A stretch of DNA of 50,661 bases from Emcibacter sp. (lineage in GTDB: Bacteria; Pseudomonadota; Alphaproteobacteria; Sphingomonadales; Emcibacteraceae), in NCBI GenBank assembly GCA_021774875.1, contig JAJFIP010000328.1:1-50661 (forward strand). The letters run 5' to 3'. How positions within the stretch are numbered: position 1 is the first letter of the stretch; the number at the start of each line of letters is the position of its first letter. A program made the position numbers and the translations under genes. Below, piece after piece: positions 25,648 through 33,629 of the stretch. The notes beneath the pieces are model-generated. The model had not been told where the DNA came from and ran no database searches. It saw only the letters and a program-made list of their open reading frames with translations.

Positions 25648-25899
25648 ATGGTATCAGAAAATATAAATGTAAGAGTTAAGGGTGAATTGAAGACCCACCT
25701 TCAGCAACAAATCGGCGAGCAAGGTCTTTATGAAAATGCCAGTGAATATGTCCGTGCCCTGATCCGCAATGACCTGAAAAGCCGGACGGAGGCCTGGAAC
25801 TGGCTTCGGGCCAAATTGGAGCTTGCTTTAAGAACCGATGAAGGCGACTATATTCAGGTAACGGCAAAAGACGTCATAAATCGCAATAAGGGTAAGTAA
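25648..25899 (+). CDS. ParD/CopG-like type II antitoxin
   Basis: 83 residues from the ATG at 25648 (87 from 25636). A short N-terminal beta strand, SENINVRVKGELKTHLQQQIGEQGLYENASEYVRALIRNDLK, fits the ribbon-helix-helix fold that binds DNA as a dimer. The C-terminal part would wrap the toxin. The toxin start is 2 bases after the stop. A palindrome 40-70 bases upstream suits autorepression. The start choice is uncertain: GAGA lies before 25648 and no clear site before 25636. Confidence 0.85.
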   Translation: MVSENINVRVKGELKTHLQQQIGEQGLYENASEYVRALIRNDLKSRTEAWNWLRAKLELALRTDEGDYIQVTAKDVINRNKGK

Positions 25900-25901
25900 T
25901 T

Positions 25902-26255
25902 TTGATAAATTATTTATTCTATTCGTCTGCGGATAAAGCGCAGGATGAAATCTGGCAATATACTTGTGAAGAATGGAGTGAAAAGCAGGCGGAAAAATAT
26001 ATTAAAGGTTTGCATGATCACTTACAGGCCTTGTCAGAAAAAAATATCATTTGGCGAAGAATGCCAGATAGTCTTATCGTGCCACCTGATCTAGATTTAC
26101 AAGTATTTTTCACAATCTATGAGCATCATTATATTTTCTTCCGGGAATTTGCCAGTGGCAAAATAGGCATAATGAGCATCCTGCATGAGAAATCAGATAT
26201 GCCCGTCCACCTGTATAGTGACTTGCTTAAAATCACGGATAAAACGGAAGCTTAA
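25902..26255 (+). CDS. ParE-like type II toxin (RelE/ParE superfamily)
   Basis: 117 residues. YLFYSSADKAQDEIWQYTCEEWSEKQAEKYIKGLHDHLQAL is the paired N-terminal helix hairpin of ParE, and VFFTIYEHHYIFFREFASGKIGIMSILHEKSDM is the late beta sheet that ends with the usual ILHxxxD pattern. ParE toxins inhibit DNA gyrase. The start is TTG, with AAGGGTAAG upstream, which may keep toxin yield below antitoxin yield. It is coupled with the ParD-like gene. Confidence 0.85.
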   Translation: MINYLFYSSADKAQDEIWQYTCEEWSEKQAEKYIKGLHDHLQALSEKNIIWRRMPDSLIVPPDLDLQVFFTIYEHHYIFFREFASGKIGIMSILHEKSDMPVHLYSDLLKITDKTEA

Positions 26256-26269
26256 AGGGTGGGCATTAA

Positions 26270-26728
26270 CTACTCAGGCGAACATTTCTCCGGGGTGTGG
26301 GTGTCGATTAAATAGGCTACTTTCCAGCCGCCGTCCATTTTCACCAGCGTGAAATGATTGACGCCGCAGGATTTCAGGACCCCGTCAATAGCGATGGTAA
26401 AGGGCGCCCAGGCGGTGGCCAGCGGACCTTCCACATTGATAACAACATCAAATATCTGCTCGTCAGCCTGTCCGGGCTTTAAGGTATCCACCCAGCCAAT
26501 CCAGTCCGATGCTGTGCCGTGATGGACTGGCTTGTTCGGTGCAATCCGGTCAAGGAGAGCTTCGGGCAGAATGAGCGTTTTTAAGGTCGCACTGTCGCCG
26601 GCCCGCATGGCATCAAATATCTGATCTAATACTAACCTTACATCCTTTTCTGGCAAAACCGCCTCCGTCGCATATGCCACTGAACTCATGGCCATTATCA
26701 TCAGTAATGTTATAAGTTTTTGTATCAT
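26270..26728 (-). CDS. Secreted NTF2-like/SnoaL-type protein
   Basis: 152 residues. A signal peptide ends near VAYATEA. The rest, VLDQIFDAMRAGDSATLKTLILPEALL...WAPFTIAIDGVLKSCGVNHFTLVKMDGGWKVAYLIDT, has the NTF2-like helix-and-sheet order with the terminal GGWKVAYLIDT motif. It is periplasmic with unknown ligand. Two Cys residues (KSCGV, EKCSPE) could form a disulfide. AGGATAAGGG precedes the ATG. It lies 32 bases downstream of the TSUP permease gene on the same strand. Confidence 0.82.
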   Translation of the reverse strand: MIQKLITLLMIMAMSSVAYATEAVLPEKDVRLVLDQIFDAMRAGDSATLKTLILPEALLDRIAPNKPVHHGTASDWIGWVDTLKPGQADEQIFDVVINVEGPLATAWAPFTIAIDGVLKSCGVNHFTLVKMDGGWKVAYLIDTHTPEKCSPE

Positions 26729-26760
26729 CCCTTATCCTTTACTTTATCTGTCCAAATATA

Positions 26761-27522
26761 TTACAGGAGCGCAATCATCCCCTCAGTCAGCAATTTTATC
26801 CCTACCAGAAATAGCAAGCCGTAACAAATTATATAAAATATTCTGTTGGATACTCTCTTGTGCATCCAAATACCAAGCCAGACCCCGATAGGAGCAAAGG
26901 GCATCAAATAGAGCGACATTGTCAGATTGTCTGCCGAGAGTTGTCCAAGCCAGGCATAGGGGATCAGCTTGGCATAATTGACAATAATGAAAAACATCAC
27001 CGAGGTTGCTACCATCACCGTTTTATCCAGCCGAAGCGGAAAAAGATATTGTGATAATGGCGGCCCACCCGCATGGGCGATAAAGCTGGTAAAGCCACTT
27101 AGCGCACCAAGAATACCACCTTTCAGGCCATGATGACCGTGGGCTTCCATCTGTCGATTTGTGCGCTGAACTAACCAGTAGTTGCCAACAAAATATATCG
27201 CCATCACACCGACAATTATACGGATCATATCAGCATTCAACAGGCTGAAAGTCAGCCCGCCAACAGTAATGCCCACAAGGGCACCGGGGATCAGGATTTT
27301 AAGGCTGCGGGCATCCCAATCCCCCCGGTAACGCCAAACGGTGAAAATATCCATCACGCACAGGATCGGCAGCATGATCGCCGCCGCCATACGCGGATCA
27401 ACCATCAGGGTCAGCAACGGCACCGCCAAAGTACCCAGTCCCCCGGCAAAGCCGCCTTTGGATATACCAACCAGCAGTACCACCGGAATTGCCAGTAAAA
27501 AAAACCATAATGGGTCTGCCAT
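26761..27522 (-). CDS. TSUP/TauE-SafE family permease
   Basis: 253 residues, about eight hydrophobic helices. The N-terminal family repeat is GISKGGFAGGLGTLAVPLLTLMVDPRMAAAIMLPILCVMDIFTVWRYR, and the second is GGILGALSGFTSFIAHAGGPPLSQYLFPL. The family exports or imports sulfite, sulfoacetate and related small organosulfur anions; substrate unknown here. It lies 6 bases after yaaA and may share its transcript. Confidence 0.92.
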   Translation of the reverse strand: MADPLWFFLLAIPVVLLVGISKGGFAGGLGTLAVPLLTLMVDPRMAAAIMLPILCVMDIFTVWRYRGDWDARSLKILIPGALVGITVGGLTFSLLNADMIRIIVGVMAIYFVGNYWLVQRTNRQMEAHGHHGLKGGILGALSGFTSFIAHAGGPPLSQYLFPLRLDKTVMVATSVMFFIIVNYAKLIPYAWLGQLSADNLTMSLYLMPFAPIGVWLGIWMHKRVSNRIFYIICYGLLFLVGIKLLTEGMIALL

Positions 27523-27528
27523 AAAGTC

Positions 27529-28302
27529 CTATCCCATCATCCGGTGAAATTCCAAATTCCTGTGATCGGACAGGGACGGCTGAAACGCGTAGCCGCCCAG
27601 ATCAAAATCTTTCAGATCATCAACCTTTTCCAGTCGATTCTGTATGATATATCGAGTCATCATGCCGCGTGCCTTTTTGGCAAACATACTGAGTACCCGG
27701 GCATGGCCCTCTTTCACTTCCTTGAAGATGGGCGTGATTATTCGACCCACCAGTTTGTCCTCTTTTATCGCCTTGAAATATTCTAATGAGGCGCAATTGA
27801 CCAGAATTTCCGTATTCTGCTGTGTCATAATATTGTTAACCTCATCCGTTAATTGATCGCCCCAGAATTCATAGAGCGTGCGGCCCCGACGAGTGGTAAT
27901 TTTCTTACCCATTTCAAGGCGGTATGGCTGCATCAAATCCAGCGGCCTGAGCAAACCGTAAAGCCCCGATAAAATCCGGTAATGATCCTGAGCGTAATTC
28001 AGATCTTCTTCGCTTAAACTATCTGACTGCAAACCCACATAAGTATCGCCGGTGAAAGCAAATACTGCCTGCCTTGAATTTGCTGGCGTGAAGGGGGTGG
28101 TGAAAGACCGGAAGCGATTATAATTCAGGTCAGCCAGCTTATCGCTGAGCTTCATCAATTTTGCAAGTTCCCCTCTGGTCAGCTTTTTAGCCGCCTTAAC
28201 AAGTTGTAGACTGTCATCAATAAAATGCGGAATTGACCAGTCAGAGCGGGTAACATCTTGTGAAAAGTCCAGTCTTTTGGCCGGTGAAGTGACGATCAAC
28301 AT
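27529..28302 (-). CDS. yaaA: YaaA/DUF328 peroxide stress protein
   Basis: 257 residues. The opening MLIVTSPAKRLDF and the middle AVFAFTGDTYVGL, with LYGLLRPLDLMQPYRLEMGKK, are diagnostic. Escherichia coli YaaA lowers free iron and protects DNA during peroxide stress. Preceded by AGGATAAAGAA. The stop is 6 bases from the TSUP start. Confidence 0.95.
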   Translation of the reverse strand: MLIVTSPAKRLDFSQDVTRSDWSIPHFIDDSLQLVKAAKKLTRGELAKLMKLSDKLADLNYNRFRSFTTPFTPANSRQAVFAFTGDTYVGLQSDSLSEEDLNYAQDHYRILSGLYGLLRPLDLMQPYRLEMGKKITTRRGRTLYEFWGDQLTDEVNNIMTQQNTEILVNCASLEYFKAIKEDKLVGRIITPIFKEVKEGHARVLSMFAKKARGMMTRYIIQNRLEKVDDLKDFDLGGYAFQPSLSDHRNLEFHRMMG

Positions 28303-28480
28303 TTCTTTATCCTGTTTATTTTACCCTGATTTCTAATTACAATAGCAAGCCTCTGCCCAATAAAACAACCTTAGATTTGACATTACGAATATTCACGAAA
28401 AAGTATCACTATTCTATTGACAGCCCCCTGATAAACGCCCATCTAATCATACTGAATACTTTAGAAGGATGTGATCAGAA
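28303..28480. other. Intergenic region between divergent yaaA and MATE genes
   Basis: The 5' region of both yaaA and the MATE gene. I see no strong dyad, operator or RNA structure. AAGGA at 28465-28469 could serve as the ribosome site for the original MATE start. Confidence 0.5.
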
Positions 28481-28555
28481 ATTGCCTGAACCAAGTAAGA
28501 AAAATTCCCCCCGCTTGATCTGACTGAAGGACCAGTTCATAAGCATCTGATAAGA

Positions 28556-29890
28556 ATGGCCCTGCCGATGATGGTTGGCATCACGGCATCCATGGGCTTT
28601 CTGCTGGCAGATACCTATTTTATCGGCAAGCTTGGCCCCGAGGAGCTGGCTGCCATGGGGTTTATCGGCCCCATCGTCATGATAATCGTTTCGGCCTCCA
28701 TTGGGCTGAGTGCGGGAACTTCATCCGTTCTGGCCCGAGCCTCCGGTCGTGGGGACCAACAGGAACTGATCAAGCTGGCCACCAACAGCATTATAATTGC
28801 CATGTTGATTTCCCTGTGTTTTACCTTGGTCGGCCTGCTGACTATCGACCCGCTTTTTACCATGATGGGTGCAGATGAAAACACCCTGCCCATGATCCGT
28901 GAATATATGCTGGTCTGGTATTGGTCGCCCCTGTTCAGTATCGTACCCATGGTGGCCATGGGCGTTATGAGGGCCATGGGTGATACCACCCTGCAAGGCA
29001 AGCTGATGATTCTGGCAGCCCTCGCCAATGTAATCCTCGACCCGATCATGATTTTCGGCTTGATCGGATTTCCGCGTATGGAAATGGCTGGCGCCGCCCT
29101 AGCCACCCTGCTCACGCGAGGTGGAACCTTCATAGCTGTGATTTATTATCTGGGCTATCACTTCCATGTTATTAAATTTACCAAAGATGTATTGAATAGT
29201 TTCAGGTCGTCTTTTGCCAAGATCATGCATGTGGGTATTCCGGCCATGGGCACCAATATGATCATCCCGCTCGCCGGAGGGGTTGTGATTGCCATTATCG
29301 CCCTGTTTGGAAATGATGCCGTTGCCGGAACCAATGTAGCTATGCGTATCGAAGCGGTGACCATCATTATCTTTTATGCCCTGTCCGCTGTGGTCGGGCC
29401 TTTTGCCGGGCAGAATCTAGGGGCTAACAAACATGACAGAATTGAGAAGTCCCTTAAACTATGCGCCCAGTTTGCCTTGCTGTGGGGTGGTATTCTTGCG
29501 GTCCTAATCGCCGTTCTTGCCCCGGCAATCACCCGGCAGTTCAGTGACGAAATATCAATTCTGGAAATCGCCAACAGTTATTTGTATATCATGCCCCTGT
29601 CATACGGCGCATATGGTTTTGTCATGATTGCCAATGCCACCTTTAATGGTCTCGGTAAACCCATACCTGGTGTTGTTATATCAACCCTGAGGGTTGCCAT
29701 TTTCCAATTTCCGCTGGTGCTGATTGCGGCCTTCTTTTTATCTGATATGCACTATGTATTTGCCGCCTCCAGTCTGTCCAATATATTGGCTGGCATCATT
29801 GCCTACTACTGGGTGATGCGGACGGTAAAAAGCTTGTCTCCGACCGATATTCCACAGCAAGTGGAACAGCCGGCTGTAGAGTATAACTGA
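28556..29890 (+). CDS. MATE family multidrug/Na+ antiporter, probable 5' frameshift
   Basis: 444 residues as tracked, 12 hydrophobic helices. Family segments are MALPMMVGITASMGFLLADTYFIGKLGPEELAAMGF, TGPI-like and MRAMGDT. It exports cationic drugs or metabolites in exchange for Na+ or H+. The ATG at 28556 lacks a ribosome site. Upstream in this frame the codons read PPLDLTEGPVHKHLIR, the standard MATE N-terminus, but a TAA blocks it at 28496. In the other frame TTG at 28482 begins LPEPSKKNSP. One inserted base in the C run at 28507-28512 would join them. The gene is therefore probably frameshifted, or has a sequencing error. Confidence 0.88.
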   Translation: MALPMMVGITASMGFLLADTYFIGKLGPEELAAMGFIGPIVMIIVSASIGLSAGTSSVLARASGRGDQQELIKLATNSIIIAMLISLCFTLVGLLTIDPLFTMMGADENTLPMIREYMLVWYWSPLFSIVPMVAMGVMRAMGDTTLQGKLMILAALANVILDPIMIFGLIGFPRMEMAGAALATLLTRGGTFIAVIYYLGYHFHVIKFTKDVLNSFRSSFAKIMHVGIPAMGTNMIIPLAGGVVIAIIALFGNDAVAGTNVAMRIEAVTIIIFYALSAVVGPFAGQNLGANKHDRIEKSLKLCAQFALLWGGILAVLIAVLAPAITRQFSDEISILEIANSYLYIMPLSYGAYGFVMIANATFNGLGKPIPGVVISTLRVAIFQFPLVLIAAFFLSDMHYVFAASSLSNILAGIIAYYWVMRTVKSLSPTDIPQQVEQPAVEYN

Positions 29891-29895
29891 CGGCT

Positions 29896-29958
29896 TTATT
29901 TCATCGGCGGTTCCAACAATTCAATATTGTTGCCATCCAGATCATCTACAGCCCCAAA
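29896..29958 (-). pseudogene. C-terminal remnant of a VOC-family (glyoxalase-fold) protein
   Basis: The minus strand reads FGAVDDLDGNNIELLEPPMK followed by TAA. This is the ending typical of vicinal-oxygen-chelate proteins, with the metal-ligand Glu in NNIELLEPP. No upstream part exists: the fragment fuses directly into the 3' end of the GntP gene in another frame (overlap about 13 bases). It looks like the scar of an older gene removed when the permease gene arrived. Confidence 0.6.
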
Positions 29959-31265
29959 GCAAATAACCCTATGGCCAATATGGCCCCGATAAAGGGGATT
30001 ACCACCGTCAGCGCTGCCACCGGCAGATAGGCCGATCGGTGGGTCTCGCCACAGATGGCACGGATGGTGGTCACCACATAACCATTATGAGGCAGGCTGT
30101 CCAAGCCACCGGACGTGATGGCTATCACCCTATGCAGGGCATCCGGATCAACTCCCGCTTCCAGATAATGGGGGGCAATCAGGGGCAATGCGATTGCCTG
30201 ACCACCCGATGCTGACCCGGTGAGGGCGACAATAACACTGATCGCCACCGCCGCTCCGATCAACCCATTGCCGGGAATAGCTGTCATATAGGCCAAAGCC
30301 TCATGAAAAGCCGGGGTCAGTTTGGCTATGCTTCCAAAGCCCACCACGGCACAGGTATTGGAAATAGCAATCAAAGCCCCGAAGGTAGCCGATGATAATG
30401 CCAGCCCAAGATTATTAAATTGCTTCCAGTATATGATAATGCCGAGCACAAGCCCGACCAGCAGTGCCACCACAAGTGAGGATTTGCCATAATGCAATAT
30501 CACACTGAAATAGAAAGATGTCCCCAGCACGCTCACCAGAGGAATCAGACCCAGAAAAGGATTGGGCAGATTGTCATAGGTTTTATGTTCAGGATCGTCA
30601 TCGCGTTCGTCATAACATTCCCCACTCGCCACCGCCCGCTTCATCATTTTCTCAAACCACCAGATGCCGGTCGAAGCCATAAAGAGCGCGACAAATATGC
30701 TGACCTGCCAGCCAGCAAACTGCGTCGTGCCCAGATATTCCATTGGCAGAAAATTCTGGATTTCCACCGACCCCGCCGAAGTCATGGTGAAGGTGACAGA
30801 GCCAAAGGCCAGTGCGGCGGGAATGAACCGCCTGGGCAGGTTGGCTTCCTTGAACAGGCTCAGGGCCATGGGAAAGACTGAAAAGGCGACCACAAAAACG
30901 CTGACCCCCCCGTAGGTCAATATGCCGCAGGCCATGATCACCGCCAGGGCCGCATGTCTCATGCCCAGCTTTTGCACGACCCAATGGGCAACACTGTCCG
31001 CCGCTCCGCTGTCCTCCATCACTTTACCGAACATAGCCCCGAGCAAAAAGACAATGAACCAGTCCCTGAGAAAACCAGCAAAGCCCGTCATATAGCTGAC
31101 CGTAAAATTCGCCCCGCCATCGGCCATGGGCGGCATAAGAGGGATGCCCCCGCACAGAGCCACCAGAAGCGCACATAGCGGCGCCGCTATTAAAATATTC
31201 ATACCCCTGATTGTCAATATAATGAGAAGCAACAGCCCCCCGATCAACCCTATTATACTAAGCAT
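29946..31265 (-). CDS. GntP-family permease
   Basis: 439 residues, about 12 helices. It takes up gluconate-type or related hydroxy acids with protons. Motifs are the N-terminal IGLIGGLLLLIILTIRGMNILIAAPLCALLVAL, GFAGFLRDWFIVFLLGAMFGKVMEDSGAADSVAHWV and the late GSASGGQAIALPLIAPHY, ITSGGLDSLPHNGYVVTT. Substrate is not readable. Single gene, sharing a 396-base divergent region with prkA, and ending over a VOC gene remnant. Confidence 0.9.
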   Translation of the reverse strand: MLSIIGLIGGLLLLIILTIRGMNILIAAPLCALLVALCGGIPLMPPMADGGANFTVSYMTGFAGFLRDWFIVFLLGAMFGKVMEDSGAADSVAHWVVQKLGMRHAALAVIMACGILTYGGVSVFVVAFSVFPMALSLFKEANLPRRFIPAALAFGSVTFTMTSAGSVEIQNFLPMEYLGTTQFAGWQVSIFVALFMASTGIWWFEKMMKRAVASGECYDERDDDPEHKTYDNLPNPFLGLIPLVSVLGTSFYFSVILHYGKSSLVVALLVGLVLGIIIYWKQFNNLGLALSSATFGALIAISNTCAVVGFGSIAKLTPAFHEALAYMTAIPGNGLIGAAVAISVIVALTGSASGGQAIALPLIAPHYLEAGVDPDALHRVIAITSGGLDSLPHNGYVVTTIRAICGETHRSAYLPVAALTVVIPFIGAILAIGLFALGL

Positions 31266-31380
31266 TATTTTACCTCTACTCTTGCCCTGGTCGTGGATTT
31301 GGTTTATTGTGAAATTCTAATATATATGATATGGTTTTATGGGTATCTTTCACTGAAAAGTTACAAATTGTGAATAGCCC

Positions 31381-31398
31381 ATGGTTTGCGTTAACCAT
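31381..31398. promoter_or_regulatory. ATGGTT-N6-AACCAT dyad (CtrA-like half-site)
   Basis: ATGGTTTGCGTTAACCAT is a perfect 6-base-arm palindrome. It contains TTAACCAT, the half-site of the alphaproteobacterial cell-cycle regulator CtrA, with another TTAA 8 bases further on (the CtrA full site expects 7). Tentative. Confidence 0.35.
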
Positions 31399-31488
31399 AT
31401 AATTAATCAATTAATAACTATTATATTTTACACTTAGTTAACATAAAAAAGATGTCCTAACAATTGCGCTTATTGCAATATATGGGGA

Positions 31489-31555
31489 GGGAAGTCGCGT
31501 AAACCGCTGATTTTCCTTTTGCTGAACTGGACACAGCATGTTTGCGACGCTTCCC
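31489..31555. promoter_or_regulatory. Long imperfect hairpin in the prkA leader
   Basis: GGGAAG-TCGC (31489-31498) pairs with GCG-ACG-CTTCCC (31544-31555) with a small bulge, enclosing about 45 bases that contain GCTG/CAGC pairings. It could be a leader RNA stem or part of a small RNA. Confidence 0.4.
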
Positions 31556-31572
31556 TTCTGACTATGTCAGAA
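31556..31572. promoter_or_regulatory. Perfect dyad TTCTGAC-TAT-GTCAGAA before prkA
   Basis: Seven-base arms with a 3-base centre, directly adjoining the GGGAAG/CTTCCC stem. It fits an operator or a stable second hairpin in the prkA leader. Confidence 0.5.
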
Positions 31573-31661
31573 CAGAGTTCGAGCATTTGTCACTTCCGCT
31601 CGCCATAGTATTTTCTGTACTGACCTGTACCTTCTAAACCCACTATGTCAAGGAGTTGCCC

Positions 31662-33608
31662 ATGTCTGCCGCTGAAAATATCTTCGATCTATATTCTAGC
31701 CAATATGACGAACAAAAAGAATCCGAACTTTCCTTAAGAGAATATCTAAGGGGGTGTCGTGAAGACCCCATGATGTATGCGACAGCTGCTGAACGTATGA
31801 TCAAGGCCATAGGTGAGCCGGAAATGCTTGATACATCACGGGAAGACAGATTCGGGCGTATATTCATGAATCGAACTATTAAACAATATAAGGGGTTCGA
31901 GGAATTTTACGGCATGGAAGAAACCATTGAACGCATGGTTGGCTTCTTTAAACATGCTTCTCAGGGACTGGAAGAAAGAAAACAGGTTCTATATCTGCTC
32001 GGGCCAGTGGGTGGCGGCAAATCATCGCTGGCAGAGCGGCTGAAAGAAATAATGGAAAAAGAGCCCATCTATGTGCTCAAGGCTGGCGACCAAATCAGTC
32101 CGATCTTTGAATCACCGCTCGGATTGTTTAACCCGGAAACCATGGGCGATATGCTTGAGGAAAAATATGGCATTGCCAAGCACCGCCTGACCGGCCTGAT
32201 GTCGCCGTGGGCGTTAAAAAGACTGGATGAATTTGGCGGCGATATTTCCAAATTCACCGTGGTCAAAATTCATCCGTCCAAACTGCGGCAGATATGTATT
32301 GCCAAGACAGAACCCGGTGACGATAATAATCAGGATATTTCTACACTTGTCGGCAAGGTGGACATCCGCAAGCTGGAATATTTCTCACAAAGTGACACTG
32401 ATGCCTATTCCTATAGCGGTGGGTTGAATACAGCAACTCAGGGCATTCTGGAATTTGTCGAGATGTTCAAGGCCCCGATCAAAATGCTCCACCCCCTGCT
32501 GACCGCCACTCAGGAAGGCAATTATATCGGCACGGAAAATATGGGTGCGATTCCGTTTCAGGGCATTATTCTTGCCCATTCAAATGAATCCGAATGGCAA
32601 ACCTTCAAGAACAATAAGAATAATGAAGCCTTTATTGACCGGGTTTATGTGATCAAGGTTCCCTATTGCCTGCGGTCCAATGAAGAAAGTCTTATCTATC
32701 AAAAACTGCTCAATACCTCGGAGCTGGATAAAACCCATTGTGCGCCTGGAACCTTGGATATGATGGCCCGCTTCAGTATCCTGACGCGGCTGAAAGAACA
32801 TGAAAATTCCAATCTTTATTCCAAAATGCGGGTCTATAACGGGGAAAATTTAAGAGATGTGGACCCCAAAGCCAAACCCATGCAGGAATATAAGGATGCT
32901 GCCGGGGTTAATGAAGGCATGGACGGTATATCCACCCGATTTGCCTTTAAAGTACTGGCGGAAACCTTCAACTATGACACTTTTGAGGTTGCTGCCGATC
33001 CGGTGCATCTGATGTATGTGCTGGAACAGGCCCTGCTTCGTGAACAATTACCAGAAGAAGTGGAAAAGAGTTATCTCAATTTCATCAAAGGCGATCTTGC
33101 CCCGCGCTACGCTGAATTTATCGGCAATGAAATACAGAAAGCTTATCTGGAATCCTACGGTGATTTTGGTCAAAATCTGTTTGACCGTTATATTTCATAC
33201 GCGGATTCCTGGATAGAAGGTCATGACTTCAAAGACCCTGATACCGGACAATTGCTAAATAGTAAAATCCTGGATCAGGAACTTTCCCAGATTGAAAAAC
33301 CAGCTGGCATTTCCAATCCAAAAGATTTCCGTAATGAGGTAGTGAAATTTGCCCTTCGCGCCCGGGCCAATAATGCGGGCAAGAATCCAAAATGGACCTC
33401 CTATGAAAAACTGCGGCAAGTGATTGAAAAACGCATGTTCAGCAGTGTGGAAGACCTGCTGCCAGTGATCAGCTTTGGCTCCAAGAAAGATAAGGATACC
33501 GAAAGCAAGCATCATGAGTTTGTCTCACGGCTCACCGAGCGCGGCTATAGCGAACGACAGGTCCATAGGCTAGTTGAGTGGTATATGCGCGTCAATAAAG
33601 CGGGTTAG
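31662..33608 (+). CDS. prkA: PrkA/YeaG-family serine protein kinase
   Basis: 648 residues from the ATG at 31662, which follows AAGGAG by 6 bases (the tracked 31656 start is a TTG). An AAA-type ATPase domain has its Walker A at about 114-122 (GPVGGGKSS). PrkA AAA and kinase-like C-terminal domains continue (PVHLMYVLEQALLREQLPEEVEKSYLNFIKGDL). YeaG of enterics is a stress and nitrogen-starvation kinase. The gene starts the prkA-yeaH-spoVR cassette behind a structured leader. Confidence 0.95.
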   Translation: MSAAENIFDLYSSQYDEQKESELSLREYLRGCREDPMMYATAAERMIKAIGEPEMLDTSREDRFGRIFMNRTIKQYKGFEEFYGMEETIERMVGFFKHASQGLEERKQVLYLLGPVGGGKSSLAERLKEIMEKEPIYVLKAGDQISPIFESPLGLFNPETMGDMLEEKYGIAKHRLTGLMSPWALKRLDEFGGDISKFTVVKIHPSKLRQICIAKTEPGDDNNQDISTLVGKVDIRKLEYFSQSDTDAYSYSGGLNTATQGILEFVEMFKAPIKMLHPLLTATQEGNYIGTENMGAIPFQGIILAHSNESEWQTFKNNKNNEAFIDRVYVIKVPYCLRSNEESLIYQKLLNTSELDKTHCAPGTLDMMARFSILTRLKEHENSNLYSKMRVYNGENLRDVDPKAKPMQEYKDAAGVNEGMDGISTRFAFKVLAETFNYDTFEVAADPVHLMYVLEQALLREQLPEEVEKSYLNFIKGDLAPRYAEFIGNEIQKAYLESYGDFGQNLFDRYISYADSWIEGHDFKDPDTGQLLNSKILDQELSQIEKPAGISNPKDFRNEVVKFALRARANNAGKNPKWTSYEKLRQVIEKRMFSSVEDLLPVISFGSKKDKDTESKHHEFVSRLTERGYSERQVHRLVEWYMRVNKAG

Positions 33609-33629
33609 TTTTAGTGGAGTTACAAGAGT

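Larger units (their letters stand above)
31266..31661. other. Large intergenic region and leader before prkA
   Basis: 396 bases with no convincing ORF. It holds an ATGGTT-N6-AACCAT dyad (31381-31398), an ATTGC/GCAAT stem around 31463-31480, a longer imperfect inverted repeat at 31489-31555 and a perfect 17-base dyad at 31556-31572, then AAGGAG and prkA. It could contain a long structured 5' UTR, a small RNA, or regulator sites. No sigma-54 site was convincing. Confidence 0.5.

Noticed and set aside
31440-31560. Sigma-54 promoter for prkA
   Set aside because: TGGACAC...TTTGC has the wrong spacing between the GG and GC elements.
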